DNA of 64,000 bases from Arthrobacter sp. NicSoilB8 (lineage in GTDB: Bacteria > Actinomycetota > Actinomycetes > Actinomycetales > Micrococcaceae): NCBI RefSeq assembly GCF_019977355.1, contig NZ_AP024655.1:2914001-2978000 (forward strand). The letters run 5' to 3'. Numbering within the stretch: position 1 is the first letter of the stretch; every line of letters starts with the position of its first letter. This document shows, in pieces, positions 34,568 through 43,521 of the stretch. Made by a program: the position numbers and the translations under genes. The notes under the pieces are model-generated. The model worked only from the letters and a program-made list of their open reading frames with translations. It was not told where the DNA came from and searched no databases.

Positions 34568-34637
34568 TCCACAGGAGGGGGCCCGCCAAATGTCCGGATT
34601 TCCGCCATTTTGGCGGACGAAATCCACACCCTGTGGA
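34568..34637. other. Nested 70-bp stem-loop between nrdH promoter and lipid operon
   Basis: An outer pair TCCACAGG/CCTGTGGA (34568-34575 with 34630-34637) encloses an inner hairpin GGATTTCCGCC/GGCGGACGAAATCC (34596-34625, loop ATTTT). No coding sequence. The remaining bases to 34932 contain no gene I can support. Confidence 0.5.
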
Positions 34638-34932
34638 GTAGTTAGCCACATTAATCACCCCCGCGTGTCGCACCGCAGACGGCGTGTCGCGCGCTTCCGC
34701 GGGGACCCCGGACGGTGGCGCCGGCCACTACATCTGGTGTCCGGGCACACGAAAGAGGCGGACACCGTGGTGCCCGCCTCATGGGGACGTGATTGTTCTA
34801 ACACCCGCATTCCAACAGTCCGCCGTGACCGGGCGCCACGGGAACGCCGCCGGGCCCCGGTCGAGGACCCTGGGAGCTACTTGAGGGACGCTCCGGGACG
34901 TGCCCGGCTGCCGAGCCGGCAGCTGACCGGTC

Positions 34933-36183
34933 CTACCCCAGGGGCTCCGGCCGGCTGCAGAGGATCTGGTCCACGCCCATCCGGGCCTCGGCGAAGCTGC
35001 GCAGCGCGCCCACCAGGTACAGCCGCCAGACGCGGGCGATTTCCTCGCCCATCATGGCAGCGGCGGCGTCGTGGTTCTCCTCGAACCGGGCGTACCAGGC
35101 CTCCAACGTCCGGACGTAGTGCCGGCGCATGCCCTGCACCCCCTCGATCTCGAGGCCCGCGTCCTCGAGGAACCCCAGCGTCTCCCCCACCGGACGCATG
35201 TGCATGTCCGGGGCGATGAAGGACTCGATGAACGGGCCGCCGCCGGGGTGTTTGCCGTGCCGCGACATCTGCTGGACCAGGACCCGGCCGCCGGGCTTGA
35301 CGTTGCCGAACAGGGCGGCCGCATAGACGGGGTAGTTGCGCTGGCCGACATGCTCACCCATTTCAAGGGACGCGACGGCGTCGAACGGCCCGTCCGGGAT
35401 CTCCCGGTAATCCTGGACCCGGATCTCGACACGCCCCTCCAGCCCGCGTTCTTTGATGCGGGCGTCGATGAACGCCTTCTGTTCCACCGAGAGGGTGACG
35501 CCGACGACGTCGACGCCGTAGTGCTGCGCCGCGTGCAGGCTCAGGGAGCCCCAGCCGCAGCCGACGTCGAGCATCCGCATCCCCGGGGCCAGGCCGATCT
35601 TGCGGCATACGAGGTCCAGCTTGTCCCGCTGGGCGTCCTCGAGGCCGTATCCGGAGGTGTTTTCCCCCTGGGGGTCCGTCCAGTAGCCGCTGGAGTAGGC
35701 CATCTGCGGGTCCAGGATCAGGGCATAGAAGTCGTTGCTGAGGTCGTAATGGTGGCTGATGGCCGCCCGGTCCCGGAGCAGACTGTGCAGCCGGCCCCTG
35801 ACCCGGGCCTGGCTGGCCGGCGGCTGCGGCGGCGCGCCGAGGGCCCCGGCGGCTGCCGCGATCCGGGCAGCGCCGGCCAGCAGGGCCGGCGTCGGGCGGA
35901 TGCTGCCGAGGCCGCGGTCCCGCGCCACCTTCCAGAGGTGCTGCAGCGTGGCGTTGAGGTCGCCGTCGACGTCGAGCTCGCCGGTGACGTAGGCCTGGGC
36001 GGCGCCCAGCTCCCCCGGCGCCCAAAGCAGGCGGCGGAGGGCGTCCGGCGAGTTCAGCCGGACCACGGGCGCGCCGGACGGTCCCGCCTCACTGCCGTCC
36101 CAGACGACGAGCCGGACCGGCAGTTCCCCGCCGACAACGGGCCGCAGGACGTCGGCTATGGTGTCCGCGAGCTGTCCCGTCAT
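34933..36183 (-). CDS. Cyclopropane-fatty-acyl-phospholipid synthase-type methyltransferase, copy 1
   Basis: 416 residues. The C-terminal SAM methyltransferase domain has ISHHYDLSNDFYALILDP, MAYSSGYW, LDVGCGWGSLSLHAA (SAM motif I), LEMGEHVG and VLVQQMSR. The N-terminal ~110 residues form the SCP2-like lipid-presenting part seen in short CFA relatives. It would add a methylene or methyl group to an unsaturated acyl chain in the membrane. The start overlaps the end of the second methyltransferase gene by four bases (ATGA), so the two are coupled; this is the last gene of the operon. Which reaction each paralogue does is not clear. Confidence 0.9.
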   Translation of the reverse strand: MTGQLADTIADVLRPVVGGELPVRLVVWDGSEAGPSGAPVVRLNSPDALRRLLWAPGELGAAQAYVTGELDVDGDLNATLQHLWKVARDRGLGSIRPTPALLAGAARIAAAAGALGAPPQPPASQARVRGRLHSLLRDRAAISHHYDLSNDFYALILDPQMAYSSGYWTDPQGENTSGYGLEDAQRDKLDLVCRKIGLAPGMRMLDVGCGWGSLSLHAAQHYGVDVVGVTLSVEQKAFIDARIKERGLEGRVEIRVQDYREIPDGPFDAVASLEMGEHVGQRNYPVYAAALFGNVKPGGRVLVQQMSRHGKHPGGGPFIESFIAPDMHMRPVGETLGFLEDAGLEIEGVQGMRRHYVRTLEAWYARFEENHDAAAAMMGEEIARVWRLYLVGALRSFAEARMGVDQILCSRPEPLG

Positions 36184-37751
36184 GCCGCGGCTCCCTTCTC
36201 AGCTCCCTTGCCGATGCCCTTGGTTGAGTTGGTTGAGTTGGTTGAGTTGGTTGAGTTGGTTGAGTTGGCTGCGTTGGCTGAGTGGGCAGTGGCGCCGGCG
36301 ACACTCTTGGTGGCGGCATGGTCGAGCACGATCTGCTGCACGTCCAGGTAGCCTGTCTCAAACCCGGCCCGGGAATAGCACAGGTAGAACAGCCACATCC
36401 GCTGGAAGACCGCGTCGAAGCCCATGGCGCCGACCTCGTCCGCACGGGCCATAAACCGCTCCTCCCAGAGCCGCAGGGTCTGCGCATAGTGCTCGCCCAT
36501 CGCGAGCCGTTCGCGGACGCGCAGCCCGGTCTGCTTCTCGGTGATGTCCTCGATGGCGCGGACGGAGGGGATAACTCCGCCGGGGAAGATGTATTTGTGC
36601 ACCCAGGTGTAGCTGGTGCGGGTGGCCATGAGCCGGTCGTGGGCGATCGTGATGGCCTGGATGGCCACCTTGCCGCCGGGGGCCAGGACGCGCTCGATCG
36701 TCTGGAAGTAGGTGGCCCAGTATTCGAAGCCGACGGCCTCGATCATTTCGACCGACACGACGGCGTCGTACTCGCCCTCCACGGCGCGGTAGTCCTTGAG
36801 CTCGATCGTGACGGCGTCCGCGTAGCCGGCCTCGGCGACGCGCCGGCGGGCCAGTTCCTGCTGTTCGCTGGAGAGGGTGACGGAGTAGACCGTGGCGCCG
36901 CGGGCCGCGGCACGGAGGGCGAGCTCGCCCCAGCCGGTGCCGATCTCCAGGACGCGGGTGCCGTCCTTCACGCCGGCCTTGTCCAGCAGCCGGTCGATCT
37001 TGGCCTGCTGCGCGGCCGCGAGGCCGTCCCAGGCCACGGTCCGCAAGGCGTCTCCGCGTTCGGGGAAGAGGGCGCTGGAGTACGTCATGGTGCTGTCCAG
37101 GAACGAGGCGAAGAGTTCGTTGGAGAGGTCGTAGTGCCGGGAGATGTTGGACCGGGTGTTCTTCTCGGTGTTCCGTTCCTTGCGCGGCTGGCGCGGAAGG
37201 TAGAGGCCGCGCAGCTTCTGCAGCGGCTCGGGCACCAACGTGCCGACGCGGGAGGCGAAGACCTCCATGACGGCGGTGAGGTCGTCCGCGTCCCAGTCGC
37301 CGGCCATGAAGGACTCGCCCAGGCCGATCAGGCCGCCGTCGCCGAGCCGGGCGGCGAAGGCCTCCGGCCGGTTGATGGTCATGACAGGGTAGGTGCCGCC
37401 GTCGGGGGTCTCGCTGAACTCGGGCTGCCCCTGCGCCGACTGCCTCAACGCCGGCTTACCCAATACTGTGCCGTCCGGGTAGCGCACTTCCAGCGGGAGC
37501 CTGCGCACGGCAGCCTTGAAGATGGCCTCCGCGGCGTGCCCGGCGAGGCGGGCCTTGAGGCTCGACGGCACCGCGGCGATGCTGGGCCAGATGGCTGCGT
37601 CAATGGTGACGGGCGGCTGCGGAACCGTGTAGGGAACCGGGCCGCTTATTGCGGCGTCGATTGCGCCCTTTATTGCGCCGTTCACAGCGCTGTTGCGGGT
37701 GGTGTCCGGTGTCCGTCCCGTACCGGATCCGGTCGCTTCGGTCATTGTCAC
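36180..37751 (-). CDS. Cyclopropane-fatty-acyl-phospholipid synthase-type methyltransferase, copy 2
   Basis: 523 residues from GTG 37751, which has AGGAGG seven bases upstream and overlaps the DUF1365 stop (GTGA); ATG 37745 is the alternative. Motifs: SRHYDLSNELFASFLD, MTYSSALF, VLEIGTGWGELALRAAARG (SAM motif I), VSVEMIEAVG and AIQAITI, followed by YIFPGG, typical of CFA synthase and mycolic cyclopropane enzymes. An N-terminal extension of ~60 low-complexity residues and a C-terminal Asn-Ser-Thr repeat are unusual. With the flavin oxidoreductase and DUF1365 this matches gene sets that make modified (cyclopropane, methyl-branched or furan) fatty acids. Confidence 0.9.
   Translation of the reverse strand: MTMTEATGSGTGRTPDTTRNSAVNGAIKGAIDAAISGPVPYTVPQPPVTIDAAIWPSIAAVPSSLKARLAGHAAEAIFKAAVRRLPLEVRYPDGTVLGKPALRQSAQGQPEFSETPDGGTYPVMTINRPEAFAARLGDGGLIGLGESFMAGDWDADDLTAVMEVFASRVGTLVPEPLQKLRGLYLPRQPRKERNTEKNTRSNISRHYDLSNELFASFLDSTMTYSSALFPERGDALRTVAWDGLAAAQQAKIDRLLDKAGVKDGTRVLEIGTGWGELALRAAARGATVYSVTLSSEQQELARRRVAEAGYADAVTIELKDYRAVEGEYDAVVSVEMIEAVGFEYWATYFQTIERVLAPGGKVAIQAITIAHDRLMATRTSYTWVHKYIFPGGVIPSVRAIEDITEKQTGLRVRERLAMGEHYAQTLRLWEERFMARADEVGAMGFDAVFQRMWLFYLCYSRAGFETGYLDVQQIVLDHAATKSVAGATAHSANAANSTNSTNSTNSTNSTKGIGKGAEKGAAA
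36220..36282 (-). repeat. 9-bp tandem repeat in methyltransferase tail
   Basis: Five perfect and two degenerate units of TTGGTTGAG (plus-strand reading) encode an Asn-Ser-Thr repeat near the C-terminus of copy 2. Unit loss or gain would keep the frame. Confidence 0.9.
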
Positions 37752-38536
37752 TGAACTGCCTCCTGTGAAGGGTGGTGTGGTCTCTTGATGATGGGCAGGC
37801 GGCGTGCCCACAGCTTGATGCCCTGCCAGCGGATCTGCGCGGAGACGCGCAGCGGGGCGAGGGGTACCGCGAGCGCCGCGGACAGGATGTTCCGCAAGGT
37901 GGCTTCGTGGCGGACGCCGTCCATGGTGGCGATGAAGGGCTGGTGCCCCTCCCGCTCCAGGACGATCGACACGGCGAGGCGGTCGCCGGGTTCGGGGAGC
38001 TTCATGCGGTACTGGCCGTCGACGTCGTTGAACGGCGAGACGTAGAACGCCTTCGGCACGCTCGCCCGGCCTGCGCCGTCCGTTTCGAGGAGGTAGCAGT
38101 GCCGCTCCCCGTAGGTGTTGTGGACCTCGACGACGACGCAGCGCGGGTTCCCCGCAGCGTCATGGCACCAGAACACGCTCAGCGGGTTGAACACGTGCCC
38201 GAACACGCGGGCGCTGGCGAGCATCGTGATGCGTCCGCCGTCGGGCCGGATCCCCTGGGTTGTGAGGTAGCGTTCGACGTTGCCGCGCAGGGTGCCGGCC
38301 GGGTCGCCGAGGTGGTCCTCCACGCGGAAGCCGGCCAGCGGCCGGAGCAGGCGCGGCAGCTGCGGCAGGTGGTCGATGTCGACATACCAGCTGTAGCTGC
38401 GGTACGTGAAGGCGTTGTGCAGCGGGGTGCGCCGCACGTGGGAGATGGCCGTCCGGTAGATGGCTGCCCGCTGGACGGCGGGGCCGCCGGTGGCGGGGCG
38501 GATGGTGGCGGGGCGGCTGGTGGCGGGGTCGCTCAT
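37748..38536 (-). CDS. DUF1365 domain-containing protein
   Basis: 262 residues. Family features: AIYRTAISHVRRTPLHNAFT, YSWYVDIDHLP, ARVFGHVFNPLSVFWCHD, VVEVHNTYGERHCYLL and KAFYVSPFNDVDGQYRMKLP. No known motif for catalysis. The family occurs almost always next to a flavin amine-oxidase-like protein and a CFA-type methyltransferase, as here, so it is assumed to take part in fatty-acid modification. The start overlaps the previous gene by four bases (38533-38536) and the stop overlaps the next GTG. The first ~20 residues are a Pro/Ala/Thr repeat tail. Confidence 0.88.
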   Translation of the reverse strand: MSDPATSRPATIRPATGGPAVQRAAIYRTAISHVRRTPLHNAFTYRSYSWYVDIDHLPQLPRLLRPLAGFRVEDHLGDPAGTLRGNVERYLTTQGIRPDGGRITMLASARVFGHVFNPLSVFWCHDAAGNPRCVVVEVHNTYGERHCYLLETDGAGRASVPKAFYVSPFNDVDGQYRMKLPEPGDRLAVSIVLEREGHQPFIATMDGVRHEATLRNILSAALAVPLAPLRVSAQIRWQGIKLWARRLPIIKRPHHPSQEAVQ

Positions 38537-39966
38537 GATGCCTCCGCTGTGTCCTGAAGAACTGTGGCCTGATGAACCGTGGCCGGCTGGAGGTCCCGGT
38601 CCACGGCCGCGGGACGCACATTTACAGCGCCGCCGGACGCCGGGAGCCGGTCCCAGTCGCGGCCCAGCCGGGCAGCGGCCTTGAGCCCGGACAGGGCGCC
38701 GTCCTCGTGGAATCCCCAGCCGTGGTAGGCGCCGGCGAACGCCAGACGCTCATCGCCAAGGGCGAGGATCCGCTCCTGCGCCTTGAGCGACTCCGGGGTG
38801 TACTGCGGGTGCTCGTAGACCATGCGGTCCAGGACCGTGGCGGGGTCAATGAGTTCGGATTCGCCGAGGCTGACGATGTACCGGCCGCCGTCCACGGGTT
38901 CCAGCCGCTGCAGCCGGGTCATGTCGTAGCTGACCAGGACCTTGTCCGGGCGGGCGTCGCAGGAGGGCAGGCGGTAGTTCCAGGAGGCCTGGGCGTTGGG
39001 GCTGGCCGGCAGCACGGCGGCGTCGCGGTGGAAGATCGTCTGGTTCACCGAGTACGGCATGCCGCCCAGGGCGTCCTTCTCGGCGGCCGAGGCATCGGCA
39101 AGCATCCGCAGGGCCTGCGCCGGGTGGGTGGCGATCACGACGGCGTCAAAGGTTTCGCTGACAGTCCCGGTGCCCCGCACGGACGTGATGTCGACGCCGG
39201 CGGCATGCCGCTGCACCCCGGTGACGGGGCTGGAGAGCCGGATGTCCGGCAGGGTCCGGGCGACCTTGTCGACATAGGTGCGCGAGCCGCCGGTGACCGT
39301 GCGCCACTGCGGCGAGCCCTTGACGCCGAGCAGGCCGTGGTGGCCCAGGAACGTGAACAGGTAGCGCGCCGGGTACGCCAGCGCCGTGGTGGGGTCGCAG
39401 GACCAGACGGCGCTCACCACGGGGGTCATGAAGTGCGAGACGAAATAGCTGCTGAACTTCTCCCGGGCCAGGAACTCCCCCAGGGTGAGTTCTTCTCCCC
39501 GGGCTGCTCCGGTGGAGGGTTCGGCCAGCAGGGCGCGGGCCCGGCGGTGGAACCTGGTGACCTCCAGCAGCATCCGCAGGTAGCGGCCGCGCAGCAGGGT
39601 GGAGGGCCGGGGAATGATGCCGCTGGCGTTGGGACGCGCGCCGGCATACTCCAGGCCGCAGCCGTCGCAGCGGACGGACATGCTCATCTCCGAGTCCTGG
39701 GTCTGGACGCCGAGCTCGGCGAACAGGCGCAGGAGCGTGGGGTAGGTGCGTTCGTTGTGGACAATGAAGCCGGTATCCACGCCCAGGGTCGGCCCATTGT
39801 CCTGCGGCACATCGTGGGTGTGGGCGTGGCCGCCGGGCCGGGAGTCCGCCTCAAAGAGGGTCACCCGGTCCTGGCCGTTCAGCACGTATGCGGCGGTCAG
39901 CCCCGCCACCCCGCTGCCGATGACGGCAACCCGGCGGCCTGCCGGAATCCCTGCTGCTTGCGACAC
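38533..39966 (-). CDS. FAD-dependent amine-oxidase-like oxidoreductase of the CFA cluster
   Basis: 477 residues from GTG 39966, with AGGAG seven bases upstream. FAD-binding motif VAVIGSGVAGLTAAYVLNG at residues ~13-31, then LFEADSRPGGHAHTH. The C-terminal half ends with LAFAGAYHGWGFHEDG, the usual FAD-end segment of this family. It is the first gene of a four-gene unit with four-base overlaps throughout. In Rhodobacter sphaeroides a related flavoprotein (UfaD type) desaturates methylated fatty acids on the way to furan fatty acids. That is the nearest known role; whether it holds here is inference. Confidence 0.85.
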   Translation of the reverse strand: MSQAAGIPAGRRVAVIGSGVAGLTAAYVLNGQDRVTLFEADSRPGGHAHTHDVPQDNGPTLGVDTGFIVHNERTYPTLLRLFAELGVQTQDSEMSMSVRCDGCGLEYAGARPNASGIIPRPSTLLRGRYLRMLLEVTRFHRRARALLAEPSTGAARGEELTLGEFLAREKFSSYFVSHFMTPVVSAVWSCDPTTALAYPARYLFTFLGHHGLLGVKGSPQWRTVTGGSRTYVDKVARTLPDIRLSSPVTGVQRHAAGVDITSVRGTGTVSETFDAVVIATHPAQALRMLADASAAEKDALGGMPYSVNQTIFHRDAAVLPASPNAQASWNYRLPSCDARPDKVLVSYDMTRLQRLEPVDGGRYIVSLGESELIDPATVLDRMVYEHPQYTPESLKAQERILALGDERLAFAGAYHGWGFHEDGALSGLKAAARLGRDWDRLPASGGAVNVRPAAVDRDLQPATVHQATVLQDTAEAS

Positions 39967-40103
39967 TGGTCTGCTCCTGTTGTCTCGTCCAAAACGTCTT
40001 ACGGGCAATTCGTCGCCGTCGGGGCATCGGATGAGTAGGATTCTGGCATTTTTTTCGGCGCAGGCCTTTCGGACGCGCCCGCGGAGCGCCCGGGTGTGCC
40101 GGA

Positions 40104-40109
40104 TAGAAT
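40104..40109 (+). promoter_or_regulatory. -10 box TAGAAT of the LysR gene
   Basis: TAGAAT lies about 70 bases before TTG 40180, which leaves a ~65-base untranslated leader. Confidence 0.45.
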
Positions 40110-40179
40110 GAAGCGGGATTTCCGGTCCCGCCATTCCGGTCCCGTTCCAGTGGACCCGCTACCAGGCGAAGGGCAGCCC

Positions 40180-41100
40180 TTGATCAACCCCGTTCATCTG
40201 CGGACCCTTGTGGAAGTGATCCGGCTCGGATCGTTCGCGGCCGCCGCGGCGCGGCTCGGCTACACGGCGTCGGCCGTCTCCCAGCAAATGTCGGCGCTGG
40301 AGCGTGACACCGGCGTCACGCTGTTCCAGCGGGCGGCGCGCAGCATCCACCCGACGGATGCCGCCGTCGTCATGACCCGGCATGCGGCGAAGGTGCTCAC
40401 CGACATCGAGGCGCTCATGGCGGCTGCCTCGCGGGCGCAGGAAAGCACCAGCCAGGAGCTGCGGCTGGGCATTTTCCCGAGCCTCGCCACCTATGTGCTG
40501 CCTCCGATCCTGAAGAACCCGGCCTGGAAGAAGCTCGGCATCGACCTGCGGGTCTCGGTCGCAGAGCCGGCCCAGACCATCCAGGGCCTGCGGACCGGCG
40601 GCGAGCTCGACGTTGCCTTGGTGTACCAGGTGGGGCAGTCCGGCCTCGCGTGGCCGCACACGGTGGACCGGCAGTGGATCGGCGACGACGACTTCCGGGT
40701 GGTGCTTCCGGCGGCCTGGGGAATGGGCACGGATTCCAAGGTGGCCGCCCCGCACCTCTCGGACATGCCCTGGATCATGCATCACCCGGGAACCTCCGAC
40801 GCCACGGTGATTGAGCGCCTTTTCGCGAGCTGCAACCTGCATCCCCGTGTAGTGGCCTACAGCGATGATTTCCATGCCAGCCTGGAGATGGCGGCCGCAG
40901 GGCTCGGCGCCGCACTGGTCCCCGAACTCGCGCTGCGGCACCGCCCGGCCGGCGTGGTGGTCCTCGATGTGCCGGAGATCCGGCTCGCCCGGAATGTTTT
41001 TGCCCTGCTGATCAACGAGAAGCAGACCGCCCAGGTCCAGCTGTTCGTGGAACTGCTGGCCGAGACCATGCATAAGCTCGGGACCGTACGACCAGCCTGA
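40180..41100 (+). CDS. LysR family transcriptional regulator
   Basis: 306 residues from TTG 40180 (AAGGG six bases upstream); longer in-frame starts at GTG 40150 or ATG 40096 give tails outside the family. The N-terminal winged helix reads LRTLVEVIRLGSFAAAAARL, GYTASAVSQQMSALERDTGV, TLFQR. The co-inducer domain follows with LRLGIFPSLATYVLP and a late GLGAALVPELALR segment. It is divergent from the lipid-modification operon, so it may control it, but the small-ligand type is unknown. A 15-bp tandem repeat starts at its stop codon. Confidence 0.88.
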   Translation: MINPVHLRTLVEVIRLGSFAAAAARLGYTASAVSQQMSALERDTGVTLFQRAARSIHPTDAAVVMTRHAAKVLTDIEALMAAASRAQESTSQELRLGIFPSLATYVLPPILKNPAWKKLGIDLRVSVAEPAQTIQGLRTGGELDVALVYQVGQSGLAWPHTVDRQWIGDDDFRVVLPAAWGMGTDSKVAAPHLSDMPWIMHHPGTSDATVIERLFASCNLHPRVVAYSDDFHASLEMAAAGLGAALVPELALRHRPAGVVVLDVPEIRLARNVFALLINEKQTAQVQLFVELLAETMHKLGTVRPA

Positions 41101-41160
41101 GGGCACCAAGGCTGAGGGCGCCGCGACTGAGGGCGCCCGGCCTGAGGGCACCGCGACTGA
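41097..41160 (+). repeat. 15-bp tandem repeat starting at the LysR stop codon
   Basis: Units beginning CTGAGGGC start at 41097, 41112, 41127, 41142 and 41157, exactly 15 bp apart: four full copies and a partial one. Each contains TGA in the LysR frame. It occupies the gap before the small gene at 41204. Confidence 0.9.
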
Positions 41161-41203
41161 GGAGGGGTTCCCACATGGCTCCCGATCGATAAGGATGGGG
41201 TCC

Positions 41204-41425
41204 ATGAGCCAAACCTATTCAGCCTCCCGTCCCGTTGCCTCCGACAACCCCGGGGAAGTCGCCGCCGCGGTCCGCGCGGCAACCGAGGAACTCCGTGAAA
41301 CCCTCCGCGGGCACGGGATCGACGTCAGTTTTGAGGACATTGCCCTGCTGGGGCACACCGAGTCCTGGGACGACGAGGGGCAGCGGTGGGTCAACGTCGA
41401 CTGGGAGGGCGAGCAGGCGGGGTAG
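41204..41425 (+). CDS. Small hypothetical protein (73 aa)
   Basis: 73 residues from ATG 41204 with AAGGA eight bases upstream; ATG 41195 is in frame but lacks spacing. Acidic C-terminus (HTESWDDEGQRWVNVDWEG) after a helical middle (EVAAAVRAATEELRETLRGH). No signal peptide, membrane segment or known motif. Good GC3 bias supports coding. Neighbours give no hint of its role. Confidence 0.6.
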   Translation: MSQTYSASRPVASDNPGEVAAAVRAATEELRETLRGHGIDVSFEDIALLGHTESWDDEGQRWVNVDWEGEQAG

Positions 41426-41440
41426 CCCGGCGCGGGACGC

Positions 41441-42838
41441 TCAGCGCTTCCGGCCCCGCATCCGCACCGGCGCGACGAGCGCGTCGATGATCCGGTGCTT
41501 GGTCCGGGTGTAGGGCGGGTAGATCAGTTCGAGCGTGTCGGGCCAGAGCGGTTTGTCCAGCGTGGGCCGCTCGTGCGAGAACGTCCGCACGGAGTGTTCG
41601 CCGTGGTATGCGCCCATGCCGCTGCCGCCGACTCCGCCGAACGGCAGCCCGGGGACGGACAGGTGGGCCGCCGGAATGTCGAAGCACAGCGCCCCGGACG
41701 CGGTCCGTTCGGCGAAGGCCCGGCGTGTTTCCGGGTCCTTGCTGAAGACGTAGAGCGCCAGCGGCTTGGCCCGTCCGTTCACGTGGCCGATTGCCTCCTC
41801 GAGCCCGGCCACCGGCACCAGCGGCAGCAGCGGTCCGAAGATTTCCTCGGCCATGACGGCGTCGCCGGGCGCCGGCCGGAGCAGGGTGGGCGCGAAGTAG
41901 CGGGCGGCGGCGTCGCGTCCTCCGCCGTGCACCACGGTGCTGGCGTCGGCGAGGGCCGCGAGCCGGGCGAAGTGCCGGTCATCGACAATCCGGCCGTAGG
42001 ACGGGCTGGCCGCCGGGTCAGGGCCGAAGAGCGCCGTGACGGCTTTGATGAGTTCGGCCTGCAGCGGATCCAGGACCTCCTCCCGTGCCAGGACGTAGTC
42101 CGGGGCGACGCAGGTCTGGCCGGCGTTCATGAACCGGCCCCAGGCGATGCGTTTGGCCGCCGTGGCCAGGTCCGTGGAGGCATCGACATAGGCCGGGGAC
42201 TTGCCGCCGAGCTCGAGTGTCACGGGGGTCAGGTGCTCGGCCGCCGCGCGCATCACCACCTTGGCCGCTGCTTCTCCCCCGGTGAAGAAGATGTGGTCGA
42301 AGCGTTCGGCCAGGAGGGCTGCGGTCTCCGGGATGGCCCCCTCGACCACCTCGGCGGCACCGGCCAGGTACTCGGGAACCCACCGGGCCAGGGCGGCCGA
42401 GGTGGCCGGGGCGTGTTCGCTGGGCTTGAGCACCGCGGTGTTTCCCGCGGCGAGGGCCCCGGCCAGCGGGGCGAGCACCAGTTGCAGCGGATAGTTCCAC
42501 GGCCCGATCACCAGCACCACGCCCAGCGGAGTGAGCTCGGTCCAGGCCCGGGCCGGCCGCGCCGCGAGCGGCACCGGCACACGGCGGGGCCGCAGCCAGT
42601 CTTCCAGGTGCCGCTCCAGGTGGGCCGCCTCCGCGGCGACGAAGCCGATCTCCGCGAGCTGCGCCTCGGTGGGGTGCTTGCCCACATCCCTGGCGAGGGC
42701 CGCGGCGAAGTCCGCGTGCCGTTCGCCGAGCATGCGCCGGAGATTGCGCAATTGCTCCAGCCGCCAGGCCAGCGGACGGGTCGTGCCGGCGTCGAACAAG
42801 GCCCGGGCGCGGGCGACGGGTGAGGCTACGGTCTGCAT
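41441..42838 (-). CDS. Aldehyde dehydrogenase family protein (ALDH3-like)
   Basis: 465 residues, the ALDH3 length. Motifs: VLVIGPWNYPLQL, PSEHAPATS, FFTGGEAAAKVVM, TLELGGKSPAYVD (catalytic Glu) and NAGQTCVAPDYVL (catalytic Cys), with GGVGGSGMGAYHG near the C-terminus. It oxidises aldehydes with NAD(P)+. ALDH3-type proteins include fatty-aldehyde and coniferyl-aldehyde dehydrogenases; substrate not fixed. Single gene, convergent with the small 41204 gene. Consistent with lipid-aldehyde detoxification but not proven by context. Confidence 0.93.
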   Translation of the reverse strand: MQTVASPVARARALFDAGTTRPLAWRLEQLRNLRRMLGERHADFAAALARDVGKHPTEAQLAEIGFVAAEAAHLERHLEDWLRPRRVPVPLAARPARAWTELTPLGVVLVIGPWNYPLQLVLAPLAGALAAGNTAVLKPSEHAPATSAALARWVPEYLAGAAEVVEGAIPETAALLAERFDHIFFTGGEAAAKVVMRAAAEHLTPVTLELGGKSPAYVDASTDLATAAKRIAWGRFMNAGQTCVAPDYVLAREEVLDPLQAELIKAVTALFGPDPAASPSYGRIVDDRHFARLAALADASTVVHGGGRDAAARYFAPTLLRPAPGDAVMAEEIFGPLLPLVPVAGLEEAIGHVNGRAKPLALYVFSKDPETRRAFAERTASGALCFDIPAAHLSVPGLPFGGVGGSGMGAYHGEHSVRTFSHERPTLDKPLWPDTLELIYPPYTRTKHRIIDALVAPVRMRGRKR

Positions 42839-42943
42839 CCGATCAATGTACAGCCCGGCGCCCGCTCCAGCGGTCCGCTACCGGATGGAACTCCGGCACC
42901 GGATAAAACCGCCCTAACGCTGGAATGGTCCGGTTTTCAGGAC

Positions 42944-42949
42944 TATGTT
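42944..42949 (+). promoter_or_regulatory. -10 hexamer, leaderless promoter of DUF2004 gene
   Basis: TATGTT lies six bases before ATG 42956, and no ribosome site is present. Confidence 0.6.
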
Positions 42950-42955
42950 GAAGAT

Positions 42956-43462
42956 ATGAACAAGGTAGCGAGCAAGCACTTCGGCGAGGTCGAGCTCAAC
43001 CACGGAAGGGATCATAATCTCACCGCCACGCATGAGCTGGCGGGGCAGACCGTGGAGCTTGACCTTAATGTCAACGCGCATGACCATTTCGACGAAGCGG
43101 CCATGCATAAAGTTGACTACCGCTTGCGCTTCCTGCCCGAACTTGTGGACCAGGTCCGCGAAATGATCGCCGAGGAACTGGCGCAGGAAGGCACCAGCCC
43201 GCAGGAGTACCGCCACTTCCATTGCAACGCGATCAAGGACGAGCACCTCAAAAAGGTCTTCGGTGTCGAGGACAAGAGCCAGCTGACCGACGAGGTCTTC
43301 CTCAAGGCGCTCAAACTGGGCCACGTGGGCATCTACCCCGGCCAGCCCGAACGCTACTTCGTGCTCGACTTCACGCTGGGCCAGCACTTCACCGACGAGG
43401 TCCTGGTCGCCTCCGCCGACGAGGACGGGGTCGTCGACGACGAAATCCTCTGGGAATCCTGA
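42956..43462 (+). CDS. DUF2004 domain-containing protein
   Basis: 168 residues. Family features: FGEVELNHGRDHNLTATHEL, ELDLNVNAHDHFDEAAMHKV, HVGIYPGQPERYFVLDFTLG and the final FTDEVLVASADEDGVVDDEI. Soluble, acidic, no signal peptide. Function unknown in all genomes I know of. The promoter looks leaderless. It is followed by a 17-bp tandem repeat and a strong bidirectional terminator shared with metE, so it is monocistronic. Confidence 0.85.
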   Translation: MNKVASKHFGEVELNHGRDHNLTATHELAGQTVELDLNVNAHDHFDEAAMHKVDYRLRFLPELVDQVREMIAEELAQEGTSPQEYRHFHCNAIKDEHLKKVFGVEDKSQLTDEVFLKALKLGHVGIYPGQPERYFVLDFTLGQHFTDEVLVASADEDGVVDDEILWES

Positions 43463-43521
43463 CTCCTCCCCCGTCCCGGGGTTGAGCAGGTCCAAGCCCA
43501 GAACGGGTCCAGAGACAGAGT

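Noticed and set aside
34561..34575. DnaA box (TTAATCCACA)
   Set aside because: One extra base against TTATCCACA, a single copy and no origin context.
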